Below are positions 1-6,727 of a stretch of 11,923 nt of DNA, in pieces. Position numbers and translations under genes: made by a program. Source of the stretch: Candidatus Rifleibacteriota bacterium (GTDB lineage: Bacteria > Riflebacteria > Ozemobacteria > Ozemobacterales > Ozemobacteraceae); contig JAKJFO010000125.1 in the NCBI GenBank assembly GCA_022704885.1, positions 1 through 11,923 on the forward strand. The letters run 5' to 3'. Each line of letters begins with the position of its first letter. Position 1 is the first letter of the stretch. Under the pieces are notes generated by a model. That model was not told the origin of the DNA and did not search any database. It saw nothing but the letters and a program-made list of their open reading frames with translations.

Positions 1-489
1 GAAGACAGCCCATATCAGAGCGTTCGCGATCTGCGCGGTCGAAAATTTGCCTATGTCGACCGCTTTTCCGGGTCTGGATTCTACTTTCCGAACCTTTTGT
101 TTCAGGCCGAAGGCATCAGGCCGCTCGATTTTTTCAGCAGTGTCGAGTTTTCGCAGAGCCATCGCTCAAGTCTTCTCGGAGTAATTGACGGCAAATATGA
201 TGCTGCTGCTGTATTCTCTTCAGAACTGGTATACGAAGGCAGCAAAGGGCTGCGGGTAATCGCCCGCACCGGACCTATTCCCAATGATCCGCTGGTGGTG
301 CGGGCTGATATGGCGCCAGAGTTGAAGTCGCAGATCGAAAAAGCCATGCTGACGATGCACGAAGACCCTAAGGGCATCGAATATCTCAATGACCTCAAAG
401 TTCTGCGCGGCACCTCAAAGTACGTCGCAGAAAGCGAAGTGCAGGCACTTCTCAAACAATCCTCCACGTCAGATCAACCCAACAGATGA
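1..489 (+). CDS. PhnD-like phosphate/phosphite/phosphonate ABC transporter substrate-binding protein, C-terminal part
   Basis: The gene is 5'-truncated by the window edge. Its frame is open from base 1 and stops with TGA at 487-489, giving 162 visible residues. The fragment has the signature run of the PhnD/Phosphonate-bd family: DLRGRKFAYVD, then a Ser/Gly-rich ligand loop (RFSGSGFYFPN), then LLFQAEGI. Further on are a GKYDAAAV motif and the late RVIARTGPIPNDPLVV segment, followed by a helical end with ELKSQIEKAML. Members of this family are periplasmic binding proteins that deliver phosphonates, phosphite or phosphate to an ABC importer; some homologues serve as sensors of other anions. The specificity-determining N-lobe lies outside the window, so the ligand is unknown. 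No transporter permease or ATPase gene follows; the next gene appears to have its own promoter, so this one is probably the last of its unit. Family assignment is firm, substrate is not. Confidence 0.85.
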   Translation, partial: EDSPYQSVRDLRGRKFAYVDRFSGSGFYFPNLLFQAEGIRPLDFFSSVEFSQSHRSSLLGVIDGKYDAAAVFSSELVYEGSKGLRVIARTGPIPNDPLVVRADMAPELKSQIEKAMLTMHEDPKGIEYLNDLKVLRGTSKYVAESEVQALLKQSSTSDQPNR

Positions 490-498
490 CAGGATTTA

Positions 499-527
499 TT
501 GAGGCTGTCGTTGAAATGTGGTAGAAT
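499..527 (+). promoter_or_regulatory. Sigma-70-type promoter for the TIM-barrel/TPR operon
   Basis: A -35-like TTGAGG (499-504) and a -10-like TAGAAT (522-527) are separated by exactly 17 nt, just after the stop of the upstream binding-protein gene. Expected transcription start is about 533-535, only 1-3 nt before the ATG at 536. That would make the mRNA leaderless or nearly so. This fits the lack of any Shine-Dalgarno before that ATG. Confidence 0.5.
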
Positions 528-535
528 GCAGCACT

Positions 536-1657
536 ATGAAAAACACTGAAATTCCTTTTTTTCTTGGATATGTCGAACAGGCAGTCGGCGGCAGCCAGGA
601 TCCCCTGAATCCGCCGATTTCGATCAGCAGAAACGGCACTCTCGCCAAATGGCGAGGCAAACTCAATTTTATCGATCTTCGGGTTAACGACCCTGCTCTC
701 AAAAAGAATGCGGCGGCATTCGAGCAGATTCTGCAAAAAGCAGCTTCGCTCGAAATCAAGGTCATCATTACGCTGCCTGAATATTCGCCGGTTTACTTCG
801 ATCTGCCACCCGAACCAGAAGTCGTCGAGCCAAAACGCCCGGCGCCGCCGGCACCGCGTGGCGTTATCAAAGACAAACGTCTGACTCATTTTAAGCCGGC
901 TTATCTCGCCTTGCCATCGGCAATACAGGGCCACCCTTCATATTATGCATTGTCGGTCGAAGAATGCCTGCCAATAATCGAGCTGGCAGCGAAACATGCG
1001 GTCAAAGATATCATTATACCTGTTTCCGAACCCGGTGTTTTTCTTGACCCGCAGGCAGAAATAAGATTCAAAAAAGCCTTAAAAGAAATTCACAGCGCCG
1101 CGACTGCCAGTTCGATCAATTTGCAACTGCGCAATGGCGGCATCTCGTTGTCTGTCTACCGCAAACTGGCTCGCGAATTTGGCTGCAAATTCGCTTATGA
1201 CGTGGGAATTGCGCATCTCGAAGGCGATGACATTATCGACACCTATCAAAAATTAGATAATAATATCGCGATTATTTCTCTGCAGCAGGTGCTGCCCGGT
1301 CTCGATAAATACAGCGGTCGTCGCGAGGCAATGGATAGAGCTCTCAAGGAATATGTTGCCGCTCGCAACGAATATCGCCAGAGCCTCAAGGAAAAAGACG
1401 AAAGCTACACAGAGAAATGCCTGAAACAGTTCAATTTTGCCCTCAAGGATTATCAGGAAGCGCGTCGCAACTCCTGTTTCAATCTCGGTTTGTATCAGAG
1501 TGGCGATTTGAATCTGGTGCCCCTGCTCAAAGAGATACGACAAAGCATCGATACCGGTTCTGAGAAACATGTGCTTCTCAATATGGTTCCCAATACCCGC
1601 AACAACGATTTTGTCGTGCAGAAGCTGGCGCCTGAAAACTTCTCGGGTGCTTTCTGA
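536..1657 (+). CDS. TIM-barrel protein of the xylose isomerase/AP endonuclease 2 superfamily, probably non-catalytic
   Basis: A 373-residue protein, taken from ATG 536. A GTG six codons upstream (518) is possible, but it has no ribosome binding site and lies inside the likely promoter. Alternating strands and helices fit a (beta/alpha)8 barrel of the sugar-phosphate isomerase/epimerase type. Matching segments are a strand ending in IIIPVSEPG (E165), LQLRNGG (196-202), YDVGIAHLEGDD (D222, H227), and the late GDLNLVPLLKEIRQ helix. In active family members several Glu/His/Asp residues bind metal. Here the usual Glu before Asn in the fifth strand is Arg199, and the His expected in the strand at 246-250 (IISLQ) is absent. 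There are also a proline-rich insert near residues 90-105 and a charged helical insert near 262-320. There is no signal peptide, so it is probably cytoplasmic. It lies 11 nt before the TPR gene and is likely co-transcribed with it. The fold is inferred by eye; the substrate is unknown, and a binding or regulatory role is possible. Confidence 0.6.
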   Translation: MKNTEIPFFLGYVEQAVGGSQDPLNPPISISRNGTLAKWRGKLNFIDLRVNDPALKKNAAAFEQILQKAASLEIKVIITLPEYSPVYFDLPPEPEVVEPKRPAPPAPRGVIKDKRLTHFKPAYLALPSAIQGHPSYYALSVEECLPIIELAAKHAVKDIIIPVSEPGVFLDPQAEIRFKKALKEIHSAATASSINLQLRNGGISLSVYRKLAREFGCKFAYDVGIAHLEGDDIIDTYQKLDNNIAIISLQQVLPGLDKYSGRREAMDRALKEYVAARNEYRQSLKEKDESYTEKCLKQFNFALKDYQEARRNSCFNLGLYQSGDLNLVPLLKEIRQSIDTGSEKHVLLNMVPNTRNNDFVVQKLAPENFSGAF

Positions 1658-1668
1658 ATGGTGACAGC

Positions 1669-2781
1669 ATGAGAAAGCTCATCCTCTGTCTGGCGGTGTG
1701 TGCGACCTGTCTGACACCGGCTTACAGCAGAAGCAGCGACTCTGCCGGTGGCGGAGTGACCGCGCCTTATACACTTAACAACTGCCTGAGCCGGGCCGAA
1801 GAGCTTTTTCGCGCCAACAAGTATTCTGAAGCTTTGATTTTTTATTACGAAGGCATGAGCATGACCGCCAATGAAGAGGTCAAGGCACGTTTGCATTTTC
1901 GCATCGGCGAATGTCTTGAGGCTCTCAGACGATTTGATTTTGCCACTTACCATTACAAGCTGGCTGTACAGGGCAAATTGCCGGAACTACTGGTCAGTCG
2001 CGCTATCATGAAACTCGAACATCTGCCTGAGCTGGCACAGACAGAAGAAGCTACCCGCCGCCGCAATATTCGTGATGCAATTGACAGCTATCTTGCCAGT
2101 CTGAGGCTCATGCCGACTCTGATGGCACAGGATGAATCAGGCCTGATCGAAGACGCGGTCAAATATCTGACTTATCTGTCAGAAAGCAAAGAGCGCGAAC
2201 CTGATCGTCTTCTCAAGCTCGCTACCTTTCTCGAGCTGCGTGGTGATGTCGAAAAGTCGATCGAAACTCTGCAGCAGATTGCAATAATTTATCCTGAATC
2301 AGACCAGGCCCGTCAGGCCGAAGAGAAACTTGAACAGTTTACTCTGCGGCGCACTGCTTATGTTGAGCCGGTCAGGCCTGCTGATGCTCTGAGCGAGGTG
2401 TATGACGAAGAGCCGGTGCTTATATTCAACGAGGTGTTTGAATTCAGAAATGCCGGTACAATTTCACGGCAGCTCGAAAATGCGGCGTTTACGCTGCGCG
2501 CAGTTAATGAGCGCCCGGGCATTCCGCCCGACCGGTTCGAAGTTTTTTCGATAACACTGGGGCAGGGGAGCGATCAGCGGGATTTTTTATTCACAGCAGA
2601 AGAAGGGATCGACCAGAAGAACCTGAGCTTTGTCTCTGGTGGTGTCAAATACTCGGTTACGTTCACTTCAATAAATCAAACTAACGGATTCATTCAAGAT
2701 CTATATGGTGATGGCCGCCGCGCGGTAACGCTTTTTTCGAATGTCGGGGTACAGCTCAGGATCGAGCGCCAGCAGGACTGA
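1669..2781 (+). CDS. Secreted tetratricopeptide-repeat protein with C-terminal beta-rich domain
   Basis: A 370-residue protein. The N-terminus MRKLILCLAVCATCLTPAYS is a typical Sec signal peptide (K/R, hydrophobic core, A-Y-S before the likely cut after residue 20). The cysteines do not form a good lipobox, so a soluble periplasmic or exported form is more likely than a lipoprotein. Residues about 34-115 contain TPR-like helix pairs (RAEELFRANKYSEALIFYYEG, then RIGECLEALRRFDFATYHYKLA). A second TPR pair lies near 180-224 (LATFLELRGDVEKSIETLQQ followed by YPESDQARQAEEKL). Residues about 244-370 are strand-rich and not recognised. TPRs mediate protein-protein contacts, so a scaffold or assembly role in the envelope is plausible but unproven. 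The start is ATG 1669 with GGTGA at 1660-1664. The gene follows the TIM-barrel gene by 11 nt and precedes a 36-residue membrane protein gene by 15 nt, which suggests one operon. Confidence 0.75.
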   Translation: MRKLILCLAVCATCLTPAYSRSSDSAGGGVTAPYTLNNCLSRAEELFRANKYSEALIFYYEGMSMTANEEVKARLHFRIGECLEALRRFDFATYHYKLAVQGKLPELLVSRAIMKLEHLPELAQTEEATRRRNIRDAIDSYLASLRLMPTLMAQDESGLIEDAVKYLTYLSESKEREPDRLLKLATFLELRGDVEKSIETLQQIAIIYPESDQARQAEEKLEQFTLRRTAYVEPVRPADALSEVYDEEPVLIFNEVFEFRNAGTISRQLENAAFTLRAVNERPGIPPDRFEVFSITLGQGSDQRDFLFTAEEGIDQKNLSFVSGGVKYSVTFTSINQTNGFIQDLYGDGRRAVTLFSNVGVQLRIERQQD

Positions 2782-2782
2782 C

Positions 2783-2788
2783 GGAGGT
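2783..2788 (+). promoter_or_regulatory. Strong Shine-Dalgarno for the 36-residue membrane protein
   Basis: GGAGGT sits immediately after the TPR stop codon (2779-2781) and 8 nt before ATG 2797. This is among the best ribosome binding sites in the window and is the main evidence that the very short reading frame behind it is translated. An ATG at 2789 only opens a two-codon frame (ATG CGC TAA) whose stop overlaps the ATG at 2797, and it is too close to the site to use it well. Confidence 0.7.
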
Positions 2789-2796
2789 ATGCGCTA

Positions 2797-2907
2797 ATGT
2801 TTTTTCAGATTTTCGGCTATGCTTTCGGTCTGTTTATGGCTGTACACTATTATGTTTTTCTCGTATTTCTGCCGGCACTTATCGACAGTTTTCTCGACGA
2901 TAAATAA
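2797..2907 (+). CDS. Small single-span membrane protein (36 aa)
   Basis: The frame runs from ATG 2797 to TAA 2905-2907 and encodes 36 residues. It begins MFFQIFGYAFGLFMAV, continues through HYYVFLVFLPALID and ends SFLDDK. Residues about 5-29 form one very hydrophobic, aromatic-rich segment long enough to cross a membrane. It is followed by a short acidic tail with a single Lys. There is no cleavable signal and no Cys. Support for a real gene is the GGAGGT ribosome binding site at ideal spacing, placement 15 nt after the TPR gene, and fit into the gap before the next promoter. I know no family for it. Small proteins of this shape often modulate a larger membrane complex, and a partner of the secreted TPR protein is a reasonable guess only. 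It is short enough for automated gene callers to miss. Confidence 0.65.
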   Translation: MFFQIFGYAFGLFMAVHYYVFLVFLPALIDSFLDDK

Positions 2908-2908
2908 T

Positions 2909-2939
2909 TTGGGCAAATTTCGGGGTTTTCTGTTATCAT
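2909..2939 (+). promoter_or_regulatory. Probable promoter of the DUF4912-GH57-cyclase operon
   Basis: TTGGGC (2909-2914) and TATCAT (2934-2939; TTATCA one base earlier) are spaced 18-19 nt, in the 82-nt gap between the small membrane protein gene and the DUF4912 gene. The predicted start near 2946 leaves a leader of about 43 nt containing GGAG (2979-2982). Spacing is slightly long and the -35 is imperfect, so this is a moderate call. Confidence 0.4.
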
Positions 2940-2989
2940 ATCCTGAACGCCTTGGCGGACATTCCTGTTAGAGACCTTGGAGCGTGGAT

Positions 2990-5116
2990 ATGAGAACAAG
3001 ATTTTCAGAGGAAGACCTCAACAGCCTGAGTCGTGAAGAGTTGTACGAACTCGCGCAAAAGTTTGAGCTGACTGTACGCAAAAACAGTTCGCGGGAAAAA
3101 CTTGTCGAAGCCCTGCTGCCGTATGCGCAGAAAGCTGCTTCGAAGAAGGTCTCAGCCACCAGAAAAGTTGCTGCCACGAAACCCGTCTCTTCTGCCAAAA
3201 AGGCGCCAGCCGCTGCTTCCGCGAAAAAATCGCCCAAACAGGAAACGATACCAGTCAAAACCACGTCGAAACCGACTTCGACTGCAAAGAAATCAACTGC
3301 AACCGCCACGACTGTCGTTCCCGCCAAGCCCGCCAAAACTGAAAAACCGGCTAAGACTGAAAAGCCGCCTAAGACAGAAAAACCTCTTAAGACTGAGAAA
3401 TCCGCCAGGCCCGAGAAGCCGTCAAAGACCGCAAAATCGGCAACAACCAGGAAAACTGCAGGATCTGCAAAGCCGGTTTCAGCAAGTAAAACGGCCGATT
3501 CAGCCCCGCCAGTTGCCGCAAAAAAGCCTGTTAAACCCGTGAAATCTGTGGCTGGAACGAAAGAGCCGGTCACGGCGAAAGCTGCCCCGGCCCCGGCAAA
3601 AAAGCGCGGGCGGCCGGCAGGGAAAGCTCCGGAATCTTCATCTGAGTCACAGAAGCCTGCTGAAAAAATGAAGGCAGGTCGTCCCCGCAAAAGCATCGAA
3701 ACTGTTTCTGAACCGGCTGTTAAAATCGAAGCCCCGCCAGCGGCTCCTCCCGCCAGAAAGCGCGGCAGGCCTGCCAAAGCTGCTGCGCCGGTGGAAATAG
3801 CTCCAGAGCCGCCAGAGAAACCGCAGGACAATGCCTCATGCACTGTTTCCGAAGCAGCCGTAAAAGGGCTCGCACGCGGTTTTGCCAGAAAGCCTGATGA
3901 TGCGCCCCCAGCCGCCAGAAGCAAAAAAGGCGCTGAGGTTTTTAAAGATGGTGTTGCAGTTCCGGTAGAGTTGCCCGGAGCTAAGAAAATTGCTCTGCCA
4001 CCATCTGAAAAAATGGAGTCGGTGCGTGAAAGACAGCAGGCTTCATTGAAAACTACCATGGAAGTTCCAATTTTTCAGCCGGTCGCTCCTGTTGAAGCAG
4101 CTTCGACCATCAGCGAAGAAGAACTGACCGGCGAACTGCCGCTCGAATACGGTGAAACCCGCATTGTACTGCAGATTAGAGATCCGCACTGGGCCTACGC
4201 CTACTGGGAAATTCCGCGCATCGAACTCAAGCGCCTCGAGCTTGAAGTTGGCATTTTCGAGTATGCTCACTCTCATTTTGTTCTTCGTCTGCACAACGTT
4301 TCGCAGGGATATTCGCAGGAAATTAAGCTCAGCGAACATGCCCGCAACTGGTATATTTATCTCGAAAGTCCGCAGACGGTCTATCAGGTAGAACTCGGTA
4401 TGCAGAGCCCAACTGAAGGCTACACTTTCATCGCTCTGTCCAACCTCGTGCAAACACCTCCTGACCGTGTTGCCGAAACCTGGGCGGCACCTGTTCTGCC
4501 TGAACCCGAATATGTTCCCGAACCGGTCGAAAGACTCGGTGGCCATGAGATTGTCGAGCCGCCACCGCAGGCCCCCGGAATTCCGCAGGTCACAGAACCG
4601 GAACAGGTTTATTTCCGTAGCGTAACCGGCGAAACGGTGCCGCATCCCGGTTCGTCCGATCTGCTGGCTGGTCAGCGATTTCAGGCTCCCGAACAACCTG
4701 TCGGTGAAATGCCTTTCATACCCGGTGGTATCTCTTCGTTTGAAATGCCAGGTTCTTTCGGTATGCCCGGCTCTTTTGCAATGCCTGGCTCTTTTGGCAT
4801 GCCGACGTCTCATGCTCCCACTTCCTCTGACTGGACTTCTCCCGGAGCTGATAGCTTCGGCGCCCGCCCGGTCGAATCTGAAGACGATGACATTTTTCTC
4901 GTTGCCGCGGTCGAAGTTATAGTTTATGGCCGGGTTAAGGTTGGTTGCGATCTGACGTTCCAGGGACAGCCGCTTCGTGTTCGTCCTGATGGCTCATTCA
5001 GCCTGCGCATGGCATTGCCCTTTGACAGCGGTCATAGTATCGACCTGGTTGCCACCGATCCCCGCACCGGAAAGAAAAGAGTCATTAAAGCGGCCGTCAG
5101 TCTTAAAAAAAACTGA
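2990..5116 (+). CDS. Rho-N / lysine-rich AT-hook / DUF4912 multidomain protein
   Basis: A 708-residue protein. ATG 2990 is preferred over GTG 2984 because GGAG at 2979-2982 is 7 nt from the ATG but only 1 nt from the GTG. Domains in order: a Rho termination factor N-terminal-like helical domain (about 7-45, LSREELYELAQKFELTVRKN), typical of nucleic-acid binding; a long Lys/Ala/Pro-rich, histone H1-like tract (about 46-380) with six PAKTEK-type hexapeptides at 114-149; three AT-hook cores in that tract, RGRP at 206-209, GRPR at 230-233 and RGRP at 258-261; a DUF4912 domain (about 382-498, with YGETRIVLQIRDPHWAYAYWEIP); a Pro-rich linker with GSFGMP-type repeats at 582-605; and a C-terminal beta-sandwich-like domain (about 633-708, VIVYGRVKVGCDLTFQG then RPDGSFSLRMALP). 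No signal peptide, so it is cytoplasmic. The GH57 gene follows after 9 nt. DUF4912 has no established activity. The basic tract should bind nucleic acid or another polyanion, and the beta regions might bind glucan or protein. Confidence 0.85.
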   Translation: MRTRFSEEDLNSLSREELYELAQKFELTVRKNSSREKLVEALLPYAQKAASKKVSATRKVAATKPVSSAKKAPAAASAKKSPKQETIPVKTTSKPTSTAKKSTATATTVVPAKPAKTEKPAKTEKPPKTEKPLKTEKSARPEKPSKTAKSATTRKTAGSAKPVSASKTADSAPPVAAKKPVKPVKSVAGTKEPVTAKAAPAPAKKRGRPAGKAPESSSESQKPAEKMKAGRPRKSIETVSEPAVKIEAPPAAPPARKRGRPAKAAAPVEIAPEPPEKPQDNASCTVSEAAVKGLARGFARKPDDAPPAARSKKGAEVFKDGVAVPVELPGAKKIALPPSEKMESVRERQQASLKTTMEVPIFQPVAPVEAASTISEEELTGELPLEYGETRIVLQIRDPHWAYAYWEIPRIELKRLELEVGIFEYAHSHFVLRLHNVSQGYSQEIKLSEHARNWYIYLESPQTVYQVELGMQSPTEGYTFIALSNLVQTPPDRVAETWAAPVLPEPEYVPEPVERLGGHEIVEPPPQAPGIPQVTEPEQVYFRSVTGETVPHPGSSDLLAGQRFQAPEQPVGEMPFIPGGISSFEMPGSFGMPGSFAMPGSFGMPTSHAPTSSDWTSPGADSFGARPVESEDDDIFLVAAVEVIVYGRVKVGCDLTFQGQPLRVRPDGSFSLRMALPFDSGHSIDLVATDPRTGKKRVIKAAVSLKKN
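3329..3436 (+). repeat. Six 18-bp tandem coding repeats (PAKTEK-type)
   Basis: Six consecutive in-frame 18-bp units encode PAKTEK, PAKTEK, PPKTEK, PLKTEK, SARPEK and PSKTAK inside the DUF4912 protein. Units differ at several synonymous positions (for example AAA/AAG and GAA/GAG), so the peptide is better conserved than the DNA. The repeat resembles the Lys-Pro repeats of histone H1-like and DNA-compacting tails. Confidence 0.85.
4733..4804 (+). repeat. Four 18-bp tandem coding repeats (GSFGMP-type)
   Basis: Four in-frame 18-bp units encode SSFEMP, GSFGMP, GSFAMP and GSFGMP, followed by a partial relic (TSHAP). They form a flexible Gly/Ser/Phe/Met linker between the DUF4912 domain and the C-terminal beta domain. 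Third-position changes between units indicate an older duplication. Confidence 0.85.
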
Positions 5117-5125
5117 TACACCCCG

Positions 5126-6715
5126 ATGAATAACACTACCGGCTACCTTTCACTGATACTGCATGCTCATCTGCCTTTCGTCCGTCATCCAGAACACGTC
5201 GACATGATGGAGGAAAGATGGCTTTTCGAGGCTATCACCGAAACCTACGTACCACTGCTCGATGTTTTCGGTAAGCTCTGTGATGACGGTGTCGATTTTC
5301 GCATCACGATGACGCTGACGCCGCCGCTGGTCAACATGCTTTCCGACGACCTGCTGATTGCCCGCTATTCGCGTCACCTCACACTTCTCGAAGAGCTCGC
5401 CGAAAAGGAAGTAGAGCGCACCCGCTGGATGCCGCAATTTCACTCTTCGGCGCTGATGTACCGCGACAAATTCCACCGCATCCGCAAAATTTTCAATTAC
5501 TGGCAAGGTAACCTGGTCAACGCTTTCAAAAGCTTTCAGGATGCCGGAGTTCTCGAAATCATCACCTGCTGTGCAACGCACGGATTTCTGCCTCTGATCA
5601 ATGATTTCAGAGAGGCTGTGCGTGCCCAGATCGACATGGCAGTTCGCGACTATAAGAAACATTTTGGTCGGCAGCCGCGCGGAATATGGCTGGCCGAGTG
5701 TGCTTACAACCCCGGCGACGACGAAATTCTCAAAGAATTCGGTATCGAGTATTTTTTTACCGACACCCATGGCATTCTCTTTGCCGACCCGCGCCCTACT
5801 TATGGCGTTTATGCGCCGATAGCCTGCCCATCAGGGGTTGTCGCGTTCGGGCGCGATGTCGAGAGCAGCCGGCAGGTGTGGTCGGCCCACGAGGGTTATC
5901 CTGGTGATCCTGCGTATCGCGATTTTTATCGCGACATCGGCTTTGATCTTGAGTTCGACTATATCAGGCCATACATTCACGAATCTGGTCATCGGCTCAA
6001 TACCGGTATCAAGTATCATCGCATCACTTCTCGTGAAATCGAAGATAAAGAGCCCTACAACTATCAGGAAGCCATGGCCCGGGTTGCCGTTCACGCAGGC
6101 CATTTTATCTGGTGTCGTGAACGCCAGATCGAATATCTCACCGGTAATATGGAGCGCAGGCCGATCGTGGTATCGCCTTACGACGCAGAACTGTTCGGAC
6201 ACTGGTGGTACGAAGGGCCTGATTTTGTTCATCTGGTGCTGCGCAAGATTGCGCTTGAGAGCGAGATTATCAGGCTCGCGACGCCTGCTGATTATCTCGA
6301 TGAATATCCACGTAATCAGCAGTCGACGCCGTCTCTGTCGTCATGGGGGCACAAGGGCTATAACGAAGTCTGGCTCGATGAAAGCAATGCCTGGATTTAC
6401 CCACATATGCACAAGGCCTCCGAACGCATGATCGAACTTGCTAATTCGTTTCCAGCCGCTGAGGGCATCATGCTTCGCGCGCTCAATCAGGCGGCCCGCG
6501 AGCTCATGCTTCTGCAGTCTTCGGACTGGGCTTTCATCATGAAGACAGGGACGACGGTGGAATACGCGCACAAGCGCACCAAAGACCACGTTTTCAGGTT
6601 CAGCAAACTCTATGAAGACATCAGAAGCGGCAGTATCAACGAGAACTGGTTACGCGAAGTTGAACGCCGTGACAACATTTTTCCCGAGATGGATTATCGC
6701 ATTTATCGGAGCTGA
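5126..6715 (+). CDS. Glycoside hydrolase family 57 (DUF1957-type) alpha-glucan enzyme, putative 1,4-alpha-glucan branching enzyme
   Basis: A 529-residue protein of the usual length for GH57 enzymes with a DUF1957-type C-terminus. The conserved regions are visible. Region 1 is LILHAHLPFVRHPE (H13, H15). Region 3 is GIWLAECAYNPGDDE with the expected nucleophile E191. Region 4 is SPYDAELFGHWWYEGP with the expected acid/base D353. A helical C-terminal part (about 400-529) contains the usual RALNQAARELMLLQSSDW-type segment. GH57 enzymes are retaining (beta/alpha)7-barrel enzymes that cut or transfer alpha-1,4-glucan. Those with this C-terminal domain are commonly annotated as glycogen branching enzymes, but amylase or 4-alpha-glucanotransferase activity cannot be excluded from sequence alone. 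There is no signal peptide, so it is cytoplasmic. It starts 9 nt after the DUF4912 gene with no clear ribosome binding site, suggesting translational coupling. The adenylate cyclase gene follows after 12 nt. Confidence 0.9.
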   Translation: MNNTTGYLSLILHAHLPFVRHPEHVDMMEERWLFEAITETYVPLLDVFGKLCDDGVDFRITMTLTPPLVNMLSDDLLIARYSRHLTLLEELAEKEVERTRWMPQFHSSALMYRDKFHRIRKIFNYWQGNLVNAFKSFQDAGVLEIITCCATHGFLPLINDFREAVRAQIDMAVRDYKKHFGRQPRGIWLAECAYNPGDDEILKEFGIEYFFTDTHGILFADPRPTYGVYAPIACPSGVVAFGRDVESSRQVWSAHEGYPGDPAYRDFYRDIGFDLEFDYIRPYIHESGHRLNTGIKYHRITSREIEDKEPYNYQEAMARVAVHAGHFIWCRERQIEYLTGNMERRPIVVSPYDAELFGHWWYEGPDFVHLVLRKIALESEIIRLATPADYLDEYPRNQQSTPSLSSWGHKGYNEVWLDESNAWIYPHMHKASERMIELANSFPAAEGIMLRALNQAARELMLLQSSDWAFIMKTGTTVEYAHKRTKDHVFRFSKLYEDIRSGSINENWLREVERRDNIFPEMDYRIYRS

Positions 6716-6727
6716 TAGAGGGGTATT

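Noticed and set aside
518..535. GTG 518 as start of the TIM-barrel protein
   Set aside because: It adds only six residues, has no Shine-Dalgarno and overlaps the likely -10 element; ATG 536 is preferred.
2948..2957. Short palindrome CGCC-TT-GGCG near the predicted transcription start of the DUF4912 operon
   Set aside because: A 4-bp stem with a 2-nt loop is too small to form a hairpin and is expected by chance; no second half-site supports an operator.
2968..4059. A 363-codon open frame on the minus strand opposite the DUF4912 gene
   Set aside because: It is the antisense of the Lys/Ala/Pro-rich repeat tract; its Ala/Phe/Gly-rich translation reflects the low-complexity coding strand, and it has no ribosome binding site or family resemblance.
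5838..6431. 197-codon + strand frame inside the GH57 gene
   Set aside because: It is out of frame with conserved GH57 motifs on both sides; no family resemblance and no ribosome binding site.
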